Positions 10,689-19,562 of a stretch of DNA of 64,000 nucleotides are shown one piece after another; the stretch's first letter is position 1; every line of letters starts with the position of its first letter. The notes beneath the pieces were generated by a model. It did no database searches. It saw only the letters and a program-made list of their open reading frames with translations, and was not told the origin of the DNA. Position numbers and translations under genes: made by a program. Source of the stretch: JAOPZW01 sp963789015 (GTDB lineage: Bacteria; Actinomycetota; Thermoleophilia; Solirubrobacterales; Solirubrobacteraceae); NCBI GenBank assembly GCA_963789015.1, contig CAWBIU010000004.1, positions 1,098,947-1,162,946 on the forward strand. Direction: 5' to 3'.

Positions 10689-11368
10689 CGCGGCTCCAGC
10701 ACGAAGCCACTGCCCCGCACGGTGCGGATCAGGCCGCGGCCCAGCTTCTTGCGCAGGTAGCCGACGTACACGTCGATGATGTTCGGCGAGCCGTCGTAGT
10801 TCTCGTCCCAGACGTGGTCGAGCAGCTCGACGCGCGAGACGACGCGCCCCGGCCGGCGCGCGAGGAACTCGAGCACCGAGAACTCGCGCGCGGTGAGCTC
10901 GACCTCCCGCCCGCCGCCGGTGACGACGCGGGTCACCGTGTCGACCACCAGATCGCCGATCTCGAGGACGGCCGCGGGCTCCTCCGCCGGCCCGCGGCGC
11001 ATCAGGGCGCGCAGGCGCGCGAGCAGCTCGCCGAAGTCGAACGGCTTGACGAGGTAGTCGTCGGCGCCGGCGTCGAGGCCGCGGATGCGGTCCCGCACGC
11101 TCGTGCGCGCGGTGAGCATGAGCACGGGCACCCAGTCCCGTTCGCCGCGCAGCGCCTCGCACACCGAGAAGCCGTCGCGTCCCGGGAGCATCAGGTCCAG
11201 GACGATGGCGTCGTAGTCGGTCGTGCTCGCGTGGGTGAGCGCGTCGTCGCCGGTGAGGGCCAGGTCGACCGCGTAGCCCTCCTGCTCCAGCCCGCGGTGC
11301 AGCGCGCGGGCCAGCTTGACGTCGTCCTCGACGACGAGGAGCCGCGTGGCCGAATCTGAATCTTTCAT
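10685..11368 (-). CDS. OmpR/PhoB-family response regulator
   Basis: 227 residues. The receiver domain has EDD, Asp58 in AIVLDLMLPGRDGF, Thr in LMLTART and Lys in LVKPFD. The C-terminal winged helix has IIDVYVGYLRKKLG and VRGSGFVLEPR. It pairs with the downstream kinase through a four-base overlap. The divergent region (11369-11656) separates it from two RND pumps and contains a copy of the shared motif 33 bases upstream of its ATG. It is the likely regulator of the pumps, the adjacent lipoprotein, or both. Confidence 0.95.
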   Translation of the reverse strand: MKDSDSATRLLVVEDDVKLARALHRGLEQEGYAVDLALTGDDALTHASTTDYDAIVLDLMLPGRDGFSVCEALRGERDWVPVLMLTARTSVRDRIRGLDAGADDYLVKPFDFGELLARLRALMRRGPAEEPAAVLEIGDLVVDTVTRVVTGGGREVELTAREFSVLEFLARRPGRVVSRVELLDHVWDENYDGSPNIIDVYVGYLRKKLGRGLIRTVRGSGFVLEPR

Positions 11369-11400
11369 GACAACGGGCTTGCAATCTGCAGAGTACCGGG

Positions 11401-11421
11401 GTTAGTCTAAGAGAGTTCTAA
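11401..11421 (+). promoter_or_regulatory. Copy 2 of shared TTAGTCTAAGAGA motif (candidate OmpR-type operator)
   Basis: GTTAGTCTAAGAGAGTT followed by CTAA. It contains two near-direct CTAA elements about 10 bases apart (AGTCTAA, GTTCTAA), the phasing expected for OmpR-family dimers. It lies 33 bases before the regulator ATG on one side and points toward the RND pump start at 11657 on the other. Confidence 0.5.
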
Positions 11422-11486
11422 ACGCCCATCTTGGGGGGCGTACTTCTCTCGCCAGGCCGGGGGACCTTCCTCGGTCTTCAGGTAAT

Positions 11487-11571
11487 GGTCCGCGGGGGCG
11501 GACCGCACGACTGGTCGTGACCCGCTCGCGCGGGTTCGAGCGCGCGCCGCGCCGTCGGCGGCGCGCGCTCG
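11487..11571 (+). promoter_or_regulatory. Structured 5' leader of the RND efflux operon
   Basis: Hairpins follow one another upstream of the pump: GGTCCGC/GCGGACC with a GGGG loop (11487-11504), a short GCACGAC/GTCGTG hairpin (about 11505-11519), and a perfect 14-bp stem CGAGCGCGCGCCGC/GCGGCGCGCGCTCG with a 7-base loop (11537-11571). The last ends 85 bases before the ATG. There is no T-tract, so it is not a classical terminator. It may be a structured leader, an attenuator or a stable mRNA end. No known riboswitch class is recognised. Confidence 0.35.
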
Positions 11572-11656
11572 TGTGCAACGTCACACGAAGTCTGAGGAGG
11601 GCGGCCATGGGCTCCGGGCTGTCCGCAGTGATTCCTGTCCTCTCGAGGCGCGGGCG

Positions 11657-14600
11657 ATGATCCGCGCGATCATCGGCGCCGCGCTGCGGTTCCGACTCCT
11701 CGTCGTGGCCGTCGCGGTCGGCGTCCTCGCGGTTGGGATCGTCCAACTGCGCGACGCCCCGGTCGACGTGCTGCCGGAGTTCTCCCCGCCCTACGCCGAG
11801 GTCCAGACCGAGGCCCTGGGGCTGTCGGCCGAGGAGGTCGAGCAGTTCGTCACCGTCCCGCTCGAGGCCGATCTGCTCAACGGCGTCGAGGGCGTCGACG
11901 TCATCCGCTCGCAGTCGCTGCCGAGCCTCTCGTCGATCACGCTCGTCTTCCGGCCCGGGACCGACGTCTACCGCGCGCGCCAGCTCGTCCAGGAGCGGCT
12001 CATCCAGGCGCACGCCCTGCCGAACGTGTCCAAGCCGCCGACGCTGCTGCAGCCGCTCTCGTCGTCGAGCCGGCTGGTGATGATCGCGCTGTCCTCCGAG
12101 CGCCTCACGCCGATCGAGAAGTCGGTGATCGCGCGCTGGACGATCCGCCCGCGCCTGATGGGCGTGCCCGGCGTCGCGAACGTCGCGATCTGGGGCATGC
12201 GCGACCAGGAGCTGCAGGTGCAGGTCGACCCCGAGCGCCTGCGCAACCGGGGCGTCACGCTCGACCAGGTCGTCGCGACCACCGGCAACGCCCAGGCCGT
12301 CTCGCCGCTCAGCTTCCTGCAGGCCTCGACGCCCGGGACCGGCGGGTTCATCGAGACGCCCCAGCAGCGCATGCAGGTGCGCAACGTCCTCGAGCGCATC
12401 GCCGACCCGGCCGAGCTCGGGAAGGTGACCGTCGACGGCACCGGCGGACGGCTGCGCCTCAGCGACGTGGCCGACGTCCGCGTCGACCACCAGCCCCTGA
12501 TCGGCGACGCGGTCGTCAACGATCGCGACGGCCTGATGCTCGTGGTCGAGAAGTTCCCCGGCGCGAACACGCTCGAGGTGACGCGCGGCGTCGAGAGCGC
12601 GCTCGAGCAGCTGCGCCCGGGCCTGGCCGGGATGCGCGCCGACACGTCGGTGTTCCGGCCCGCGGGCTTCATCGAGGGGGCGATCGACAACCTCACGCTG
12701 GCCGTGATCATCGCCGCCGGCCTGCTGGCCATCGTGCTCGCCGGCTTCCTGTTCTCGTGGCGCTCCCTGCTCATCTGCGTCGTGACGATCCCGCTGGCCC
12801 TGATCGCCGCCGCGCTCGTCCTCGACCTGCTCGGGGAGACGCTCAACGCGATCTCCCTCGCGGGACTCGCCATCGCGCTCGCCGTCGTCGTCGACGACGC
12901 GGCGGTCGGCGCCGGCGCCGTCGGGCGGCGCATGCGCGCGCGCCGCGAGGGCGCGGTCGCCGCCGACGTCTCGGACGCCTCGGCGCGGGTCCGCAGCCCG
13001 CTGGCCTACGCGACGCTCGCCGTCCTCCTCGCGATCGTGCCGGTCGTGGTCATGAAGGGCCGCCCGGGCGCGTTCTTCGAGCCGCTCGCCCTGTCCTATG
13101 TGCTCGCCGTCGTGGCCGCGATGGTCGTCGCGCTGACCGTGACGCCCGCGCTCGCCGCGCTCCTGTTCTCGCGCGGCGCGGCCGGCGGGAAGGAGTCGCC
13201 GGCGCTGACGGCCGCCGGGCCACGCTACGAGAGCGGGCTGGGGCGCGTCGCCGGGCGCCCGCGCGCCGTCGTGCTCGGCGCCGCCGCCCTGGTCATCGTC
13301 GGTATCGGGGCCTTCGCGCTGCTCGACACCGCGCTCGTCCCGTCCTTCAAGGACCGCGAGGTGCTCGTGCGCCTCGACGGCCGCCCCGGGACGTCGCAGC
13401 CGCGCATGACCCGGATCGCGTCCCAGGTGAGCCGTGACCTGCGCGCCGTGCCCGGCGTGAGCAGCGTCGGCGCTCACGTCGGCCGGGCGGTCAGCGGCGA
13501 CCAGCACGTCGACGTCAGCTCGAGCGAGGTCTGGGTGAGCATCGACTCCGGCGCCGACCTCGACGACACGATGGCCTCGATCGAGGAGACCGTCTCCGGG
13601 GCGCCCGGCGTGAGCCACGACGTCGTGACCTACACGACGCAGCGGATCCGCGACGTCGGCGGCCTCGACGAGGGCCGCAACGACGTCCGCGGCAACGGCC
13701 TCGACGTCCTGACCGGCACCGACCGGCCGCTCGTGGCGCGCGTCTACGGCCAGACGCAGGGCATCCTGCGCGCCGAGGCCGACAAGGTGCGCCAGGCGAT
13801 GTCGGAGGTCGACGGCGTCGTCGATCCGAGCATCCGGCTGCCGCGGACCAATCCGACCCTCGAGATCGAGGTCGACCTCGACCGCGCCCAGCGCTACGGC
13901 ATCAAGCCGGGCGACGTGCGCCGCGCCGAGGCGACGCTGCTGCAGGGCCTGCAGGTCGGCAGCGTCTTCCAGCAGCAGAAGGTGTTCGACGTCGTCGTCC
14001 AGGGAGTCCCGGCCACCCGCGAGGGCGTCGGCGACGTGCGAAACCTGCTGCTCGACCGGCCGGGTGGTGGCCACGTGCGCCTCGGGCAGGTCGCCGACGT
14101 GCGCGTCCGCCCGACGCCGGCGGTCATCGAGCGCGAGGCCGTGTCGCGATACATCGACGTCGTCGCCGGCGTGAGCGGGCGCTCGCTCGGCGCGGTCGCC
14201 GGGGACGTCCGTGCGCGCCTCGCCGCGCTCGAGTTCCCGCTCGAGTACCACGCCGAGGTGGTCGAGGCGACGACGGGCTCGGAGATCGACTCCACCCGCA
14301 TGCTCGCCTTCGCCGCCGCGGCGGCGATCGCGGTCTTCCTCCTGCTGCAGGCGGCGTTCCGCAGCTGGGGCCTCGCCGCGATCGCCCTGGTCACGCTGCC
14401 GGTCGGGCTCGTGGGCGGCGTGCTGGCCGCCCTCGTCACCGGCGCCGAGCTCTCGCTCGGCGCGGCCGGCGGCCTGCTGGCGCTGTTCGGCATCGCCGTC
14501 CGCAACGCGGTGCTGCTGATCCGCGCGCTGCAGGACTCGGAGAGCGGTGCGCGCGAGCGGCTCGGCCCGGTGCTCACCACCGCGTTGGGGCTCGCCGCGG

Positions 14601-14875
14601 TCGCGCTCCCGTTCGTCGTCATGGGAGCGCGGCCGGGGCTCGAGATCGTGCACCCTATGGCCGTCGTGCTCCTCGGCGGCCTCGTGACCACGACGCTCCT
14701 GGCGCTGTTCGTGCTCCCGGTGCTCGCGGCGGGCGCCGGCGCGGCCACGACGCCGCCGGGCGTGTCGGCCGAGGACGATCTGCTGCACCGCTGGATCGAG
14801 CCGGAGCCGGCGGGCGCCGAGCAGCGCGGCGGCGCGCACGCGCCCGCCGCGGGCCCGCGAGGAGCGGGGGAATGA
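11657..14875 (+). CDS. CusA/HME-like RND efflux pump, divergent TM4 motif
   Basis: 1072 residues, the normal size for RND permeases. TM1 is at about 10-30, followed by QLRDAPVDVLPEFSPPYAEVQTEALGLSAEEVE, the hallmark start of heavy-metal-type RND pumps. Two large periplasmic loops (after TM1 and TM7) and the 12-TM pattern are visible. The TM4 charged motif reads VVVDDAAVGAGAVGRR, where the partner pump has VVVDDAIIDVENIVRR, so the second acidic residue and the Asn are replaced. Substrate may differ from cation export. The ATG at 11657 is chosen because the conserved start MIRAIIGAALRFRLL follows it. The stop overlaps the adaptor gene by four bases (ATGA). Confidence 0.9.
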   Translation: MIRAIIGAALRFRLLVVAVAVGVLAVGIVQLRDAPVDVLPEFSPPYAEVQTEALGLSAEEVEQFVTVPLEADLLNGVEGVDVIRSQSLPSLSSITLVFRPGTDVYRARQLVQERLIQAHALPNVSKPPTLLQPLSSSSRLVMIALSSERLTPIEKSVIARWTIRPRLMGVPGVANVAIWGMRDQELQVQVDPERLRNRGVTLDQVVATTGNAQAVSPLSFLQASTPGTGGFIETPQQRMQVRNVLERIADPAELGKVTVDGTGGRLRLSDVADVRVDHQPLIGDAVVNDRDGLMLVVEKFPGANTLEVTRGVESALEQLRPGLAGMRADTSVFRPAGFIEGAIDNLTLAVIIAAGLLAIVLAGFLFSWRSLLICVVTIPLALIAAALVLDLLGETLNAISLAGLAIALAVVVDDAAVGAGAVGRRMRARREGAVAADVSDASARVRSPLAYATLAVLLAIVPVVVMKGRPGAFFEPLALSYVLAVVAAMVVALTVTPALAALLFSRGAAGGKESPALTAAGPRYESGLGRVAGRPRAVVLGAAALVIVGIGAFALLDTALVPSFKDREVLVRLDGRPGTSQPRMTRIASQVSRDLRAVPGVSSVGAHVGRAVSGDQHVDVSSSEVWVSIDSGADLDDTMASIEETVSGAPGVSHDVVTYTTQRIRDVGGLDEGRNDVRGNGLDVLTGTDRPLVARVYGQTQGILRAEADKVRQAMSEVDGVVDPSIRLPRTNPTLEIEVDLDRAQRYGIKPGDVRRAEATLLQGLQVGSVFQQQKVFDVVVQGVPATREGVGDVRNLLLDRPGGGHVRLGQVADVRVRPTPAVIEREAVSRYIDVVAGVSGRSLGAVAGDVRARLAALEFPLEYHAEVVEATTGSEIDSTRMLAFAAAAAIAVFLLLQAAFRSWGLAAIALVTLPVGLVGGVLAALVTGAELSLGAAGGLLALFGIAVRNAVLLIRALQDSESGARERLGPVLTTALGLAAVALPFVVMGARPGLEIVHPMAVVLLGGLVTTTLLALFVLPVLAAGAGAATTPPGVSAEDDLLHRWIEPEPAGAEQRGGAHAPAAGPRGAGE

Positions 14876-15316
14876 CCCGGGCTCGCGCTCGCGCGCTCGC
14901 CGTCGTGGTCGCCGTCGCCGCGCTCGCGCCCGGCGGGCTGCCGCGAGGTCGAGAGCGCGACGGTCGAGGGCTACGAGCCGGCCACGCTGCAGGCGGTGCC
15001 GGGCAGCGAGGACGTCAAGCGCGTGATCTTCACCCCCGAGGGCGCGCGGCGCATCGGGCTGCGCACCGAGGCGGTGCATGGCCGTGCCGGCCACAGCGTG
15101 GTGCCGTACGCCGCGCTGATCTACGACGCCGAGGGCCACACGTACGTCTACGCGAGCCCGAAGGCGCGCACCTTCGTGCGCGAGGCCGTCTCGGTCGATC
15201 GCATCGCGGGCGGTCGCGTGCACCTGACGAGGGGACCGGCCGCGGGGACGGCGGTCGTGACGGTCGGCGCCGCCGAGGTCTACGGCGCCGAGCTCGAGAT
15301 CGCGGCCAGCCACTGA
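14872..15316 (+). CDS. Minimal RND adaptor-like lipoprotein, frameshifted
   Basis: Begins at an ATG overlapping the pump stop. The signal peptide (MTRARARALAVVVAVAALAPGG) is followed, after a one-base shift at about 14936-14940 in a GGCGGG run, by CREVESATVEGYEPA, giving a lipoprotein Cys. The mature part of about 125 residues (RVIFTPEGARRIGLRTEAV ... YVYASPKARTFVREAVSVDRI ... VVTVGAAEVYGAELEI) resembles only the beta-barrel/membrane-proximal end of CusB/HlyD adaptors. The lipoyl domain and the alpha-hairpin that reaches TolC are absent. It lies between two RND pumps, 19 bases before the second. Confidence 0.65.
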
Positions 15317-15334
15317 CGGGCGGGAGGGATCGGC

Positions 15335-18300
15335 ATGCGTTGGATCGTCGCCAGAAGCCTCCGGTTCAGGTGGCTGGTGCTGTTCGCCGCCGCGGCGACG
15401 ATGGCCTTCGGCGTCGCGCAGATCCCGAGCGCCCAGGTCGACGTCTTCCCCGAGTTCGCGCCGCCGAAGGTCGAGATCCAGACGATCGCGCTGGGCAACT
15501 CCTCCGACGAGGTCGAGTCGCTCATCACCGTCCCGCTCGAGGAGCAGCTCAACGGCCTGCCCGGCCTCGACGTCCTGCGCTCGAAATCGGTCTCGCAGCT
15601 CTCCTCGATCCAGCTCGTCTTCGAGCGCGGCGCCAACGAGCTGCACGCCCGCCAGCTCGTGCAGGAGCGCCTCGCGCAGGTCACGCCGAACCTGCCGACG
15701 TGGGCCAGCCCGCCGTGGATGATGCCGCCGCTGTCGGCGACCAGCCGGATCATGAAGATCGGGCTGTCCTCGGAGTCGCTGAACCTGCGCGAGATGTCGG
15801 CGGTCGCCTACTGGACGATCCGCCAGCGCCTGCTGCGGGTGCCCGGGGTCGCGTCGGTCGACATCTACGGCGAGCGCCTGCAGCAGCGCCACGTGCAGGT
15901 CGACCCGGCCAAGCTGGCGGCCCATGGCGTCTCGCTCGATCGCGTCATGGAGGCGACGGCCGACGCCGTCGACGCCGGCGTCCTGCAGTTCACGCAGAGC
16001 TCGACGGTCGGGACGGGCGGCTTCATCGAGGAGGCCGGCCGGCGGCTGAACATCCGCCACGTGCAGCCGATCGCCGGGCCCGAGGACCTCGCCGAAGTGC
16101 CGGTCGCCCGGCGCGACGGCCGGACGCTGCGCCTCGGCGACATGGGCCGCGTCGTCGAGGCCAACATGCCGCTGTGGGGCGAGGCGGTCGTCAACGACGG
16201 CTCCGGCCTGATGCTCATCGTCCAGAAGTTCCGCGGGGCCAACACGATGGAGGTCACCCGTGGCGTCGAGCGCGCCGTCGACGACCTTCGCCCCGGCCTG
16301 CCGGGCATGGAGATCGACACGACGATCTTCCGGCCCGCGACGTTCATCGAGCAGTCGATCGACAACCTCACGAGCGCGCTGCTGATCGGCGTGGTGCTCG
16401 TCGTCCTGATCATCGCCGCGTTCCTGTTCGAGTGGCGCACGGCGTTCATCAGCCTGATCGCGATCCCGCTGTCGCTGCTCGCCGCGATCCTCGTGCTCGA
16501 CCTGCGCGGCACGACGATCAACGTGATGGTGCTCGCCGGGCTGGTGGTCGCCATCGGGGTGGTCGTCGACGACGCGATCATCGACGTCGAGAACATCGTG
16601 CGCCGCCTGCGCCAGGCGCGCCTGGAGGGCGTCGAGGTCTCGACCTTCAAGGTCGTGCTCGACGCGTCGGTCGAGGTGCGCAGCGCGATCACCTACGCGA
16701 CGATCATCAACGTCGTCGCGATCACGCCGGTGTTCTTCCTGCAGGGGCTGTCGGGGGCGTTCTTCCAGCCGCTGGTGCTGTCCTACGCGCTGGCGGTGCT
16801 CGTGTCGATGCTCGTCGCGCTGACCGTCACACCGGCGCTCTGCCTGCTGCTGCTCTCGCGCGGGCGCCTGGTGTCACGCGAGTCGCCGCTGCTGCGCGTG
16901 CTCAAGCGCGGCTACGTCGCCGTCCTCGCCGTGCTGCTGCGCCGGCCCGCGCCCGCGTTCGCCGCGGCCGCCGCGCTGTTCCTGGCCGGCGCGCTCGTGT
17001 ACCCCTCGCTCGGCTCGCAGCTCCTTCCCAACTTCAAGGAGCGCGACTTCCTGATGCACTGGCTCACCGAGCCGTCGACCTCGGTGACCGAGGAGAAGCG
17101 CATCGCCGTCCGCGCGTGCCGCGACCTGCGCGAGATCCCCGGCGTGCGCAACTGCGGCACGCACATCGGCCAGGCGCTGATGTCCGACGAGATCTACGGC
17201 GTCTACTTCGGGGAGAACTGGATCAGCGTCGACGAGGACGTCGACTACGACAAGACGCTCGCCGCCGTGCACCGCACCGTCGAGGGCTACCCCGGCGTCT
17301 ACCGCGACGTGCAGACCTACCTGCGCGAGCGGATCAAGGAGGTCCTGACGGGGACGAGCGAGTCGATCGTCGTGCGCATCTCCGGGCCCGATCTCGACGT
17401 CCTGCGCGGCAAGGCGGAGGAGATCAGCGAGCGGATCGCCGGCGTCCCCGGGGTCATCGACGCGCACCCGGACTTCGCCGCCGACCTGCCCCACGTCGAG
17501 GTCGAGGTCGACCTCGACGCGGCCCGGCGCTACGGCCTGAAGCCGGGCGACGTGCGCCGCCAGACGTCGGCGATGCTCGCCAGCGAGGAGGTCAGCGACC
17601 TCTTCTACGGCGGCAAGGCCTACGACGTGCACGTCTGGACGATCCCGACGGCGCGCGACAGCATCACCGACGTCGAGCGCCTGCCGATCGACGTGCCCGG
17701 CGGCGGGCAGGTCCGCCTGAGCGAGATCGCCGACGTCGGGGTCGCTCCGACGCCGAACCACATCGAGCGCGAGCTGGGCACCCGGCGCATCGACGTCGGC
17801 GCCAACGTCGAGGGCCGCGACCTGGGGTCGGTGGTGCACGACGTGCAGGAGAGCCTGGAGCAGGTGTCCTTCCCCGCCGAGTACCACGCCGAGGTGCTCG
17901 GCGAGTCGACCGAGCTCAACGCCGCCCAGGACCGCCTGCTGCTGTTCGGGCTGATCGCCGCCGTGGCCGTGTTCCTGCTCCTGCACGCGGCGTTCCGCAG
18001 CCTGCGCCTGGCGCTGATCACGTTCGTGCTGCTGCCGACCGCGCTCGTCGGCGGGGTGCTCGCCGTCAAGCTCGGCGACGGCGTGCTGTCGCTCGGCGCG
18101 CTCGTCGGCTTCCTGACCGTGTTCGGGATCGCCGCGCGCAACGGCATCCTCATGGTCAGCCACTTCCAGCACCTCGAGCGTTTCGAGGGCGAGCCGTTCG
18201 GGCCGGCGCTCGTGCTGCGCGGCGCGCGCGAGCGGCTCGCGCCGATCCTCATGACCGCGTCGGCGACCGGGCTGGCGCTCGTCCCGCTGGCGATCGCGGG

Positions 18301-18508
18301 GAGCATCCCGGGCCACGAGATCGAGCACCCGATGGCGATCGTGATCCTCGGCGGCCTGGTCACCGCGACGCTGCTGAACCTGTTCGTCCTGCCGTCGCTG
18401 TACCTGCGCTTCGGCAAGGGCCGGCGCGAGCGCACGGCCGAGGCCTCGAGTCCGGGGCCCTCGCCGCAACCCGACGAGACGCCTCCGCGTGAGCCGACGC
18501 CGGTCTAG
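15335..18508 (+). CDS. CusA/HME-like RND efflux pump
   Basis: 1057 residues. TM1, then IPSAQVDVFPEFAPPKVEIQT, two periplasmic porter regions and the TM4 motif VVVDDAIIDVENIVRRLRQ with both conserved Asp residues and the Glu-Asn pair, as in proton-driven CusA-type pumps. The second half repeats the fold (TM7 AVAVFLLLHAAFRSLRLAL; TM10-11 GFLTVFGIAARNGILMVSH). It is translated from ATG 15335 after GGAGGG. It probably works with the upstream adaptor and perhaps alternates or pairs with the first pump. Metal substrate is suggested only by family; no Cu/Ag-binding Met cluster was identified. Confidence 0.92.
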   Translation: MRWIVARSLRFRWLVLFAAAATMAFGVAQIPSAQVDVFPEFAPPKVEIQTIALGNSSDEVESLITVPLEEQLNGLPGLDVLRSKSVSQLSSIQLVFERGANELHARQLVQERLAQVTPNLPTWASPPWMMPPLSATSRIMKIGLSSESLNLREMSAVAYWTIRQRLLRVPGVASVDIYGERLQQRHVQVDPAKLAAHGVSLDRVMEATADAVDAGVLQFTQSSTVGTGGFIEEAGRRLNIRHVQPIAGPEDLAEVPVARRDGRTLRLGDMGRVVEANMPLWGEAVVNDGSGLMLIVQKFRGANTMEVTRGVERAVDDLRPGLPGMEIDTTIFRPATFIEQSIDNLTSALLIGVVLVVLIIAAFLFEWRTAFISLIAIPLSLLAAILVLDLRGTTINVMVLAGLVVAIGVVVDDAIIDVENIVRRLRQARLEGVEVSTFKVVLDASVEVRSAITYATIINVVAITPVFFLQGLSGAFFQPLVLSYALAVLVSMLVALTVTPALCLLLLSRGRLVSRESPLLRVLKRGYVAVLAVLLRRPAPAFAAAAALFLAGALVYPSLGSQLLPNFKERDFLMHWLTEPSTSVTEEKRIAVRACRDLREIPGVRNCGTHIGQALMSDEIYGVYFGENWISVDEDVDYDKTLAAVHRTVEGYPGVYRDVQTYLRERIKEVLTGTSESIVVRISGPDLDVLRGKAEEISERIAGVPGVIDAHPDFAADLPHVEVEVDLDAARRYGLKPGDVRRQTSAMLASEEVSDLFYGGKAYDVHVWTIPTARDSITDVERLPIDVPGGGQVRLSEIADVGVAPTPNHIERELGTRRIDVGANVEGRDLGSVVHDVQESLEQVSFPAEYHAEVLGESTELNAAQDRLLLFGLIAAVAVFLLLHAAFRSLRLALITFVLLPTALVGGVLAVKLGDGVLSLGALVGFLTVFGIAARNGILMVSHFQHLERFEGEPFGPALVLRGARERLAPILMTASATGLALVPLAIAGSIPGHEIEHPMAIVILGGLVTATLLNLFVLPSLYLRFGKGRRERTAEASSPGPSPQPDETPPREPTPV

Positions 18509-18738
18509 AGCTCTTCGCCGAGGCGGCGCGTGACGATCGAGTCGCGTTCCTTGGCGATGATCGCGCGCGCGAACTCCGCGATCATGTCGTCGAGCGACGC
18601 GCTCATGGTGGCGTCGGGGTCGGCCTGGCGCTGAGCGGCGGCGACCGTGCGCCACACCTCGTCCTCCGTCAGCCCGAAGTCCCGGGCGGCGGTCAGGATG
18701 GCGTGCAGGGGCGGCGCGGCGATGTCGTGGCGGCTCAT
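18505..18738 (-). CDS. Small hypothetical protein
   Basis: 77 residues, soluble, helical. The N-terminal part (PLHAILTAARDFGLTEDEVWRTVAAA) looks like a compact helix-turn-helix or helical bundle. The C-terminal half is charged (AEFARAIIAKERDSIVTRRLGEEL). It overlaps the RND pump stop by four bases on the opposite strand. ATG 18738 is preceded by a GGAGAGA ribosome site. Family not recognised. Confidence 0.6.
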   Translation of the reverse strand: MSRHDIAAPPLHAILTAARDFGLTEDEVWRTVAAAQRQADPDATMSASLDDMIAEFARAIIAKERDSIVTRRLGEEL

Positions 18739-18856
18739 CTCGATCTCTCCGGGCGGGAACGTCTGCGGGTCTACCCCACCCCGCGTGCGCGGGAACGCGG
18801 TCCGTGGGAACGCTCCCAGGGCCGGCTGAGACGCGGATGAGGCGCTTAGGAGGCGC

Positions 18857-19483
18857 TTACTTGCGCGCGGCCAGGGCGTCGCCGACGACCTGGTCGAGCT
18901 CGGCCTGCGTCGTGTAGCCGACGATCGGCTTGGCCTTGTGGTTCGGGCCGATGACCAGCGTGGTCGGCGACTCGGTGACCTTGGCCTCCTGCGTGATCGC
19001 GCGGTACTTGGCGACGTTCTCGACGTCGACGACCTTCGCGACGACCTTGCCGTCGCGGCGGTCGGTCCGGGTGAGCACCCGGCGGACCTCGCGGTCGTCG
19101 GCGGCGCGCTTGTTCCAGAAGAGCAGCACGACGACCTTGTCGTCGGCCAGCGCGCCGATGAGCGGACGCGACGGGTCGCTCTTGGCGACGTCGGCGACAG
19201 CGGCGGCGCGGGCCTCGGCCTTCGCCTTGGCCTGTGACCTGGCCTTCGACGGGGTCGCGCTCTTGGCCTTCGAGGCGGCGGACTTCTCCTCGCGGGCGGC
19301 GGCGTCGTTGGCGGTCTTCGCCGCGTCCTTGGCGGCGTCGACGCTGTTGGCCAGGCCGGTCACGCCCGGCGCGGGCGCCGGCGCGGTCTCGACGGGCTTG
19401 GGCCGCAGCACCGTGAACCACACGGCGACGAAGCCGAGCAGGACGGCGAGGGCGATCCGGAAGGGAGGGCTGAGCTGTGCCAC
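18857..19483 (-). CDS. Membrane-anchored thioredoxin-fold protein lacking CxxC
   Basis: 208 residues. A single TM at about 8-26 (FRIALAVLLGFVAVWFTVL) is followed by a Pro/Ala linker, a Lys/Ala-rich helical stretch (about 45-100) and a C-terminal thioredoxin-like fold: KVVVLLFWNKRAADDREVRRVL, then a central strand VAKVVDVENVAKY, then the cis-Pro loop VTESPTTLVIG. The active-site position that is CxxC in thioredoxins reads NKRAAD, so it cannot be a redox enzyme of the usual kind. A structural or adaptor role outside the membrane is likely. Confidence 0.7.
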   Translation of the reverse strand: MAQLSPPFRIALAVLLGFVAVWFTVLRPKPVETAPAPAPGVTGLANSVDAAKDAAKTANDAAAREEKSAASKAKSATPSKARSQAKAKAEARAAAVADVAKSDPSRPLIGALADDKVVVLLFWNKRAADDREVRRVLTRTDRRDGKVVAKVVDVENVAKYRAITQEAKVTESPTTLVIGPNHKAKPIVGYTTQAELDQVVGDALAARK

Positions 19484-19562
19484 GGTTCCGTATTCGGACG
19501 GACCGGGCCGGAACTTGATGGGCGGCGCTCGCGCGCTGGACGTCTGTCGGTCTGCGGGCCCC

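Noticed and set aside
11487..11571. Known riboswitch upstream of the pump
   Set aside because: The hairpins do not contain a recognised guanidine, ykkC or metal riboswitch core, so only a structured leader is claimed.
11402..16060. Minus-strand open frame of about 1550 codons
   Set aside because: It lies antisense to two RND pumps with complete family motifs. The composition is Arg/Ala/His-rich as expected for the shadow frame of high-GC genes.
14872..18492. Long plus-strand open frame of about 1200 codons overlapping the adaptor and second pump
   Set aside because: After the adaptor signal peptide it is the +1 shadow of the second pump. Only the signal-peptide part is used, joined to the adaptor frame.
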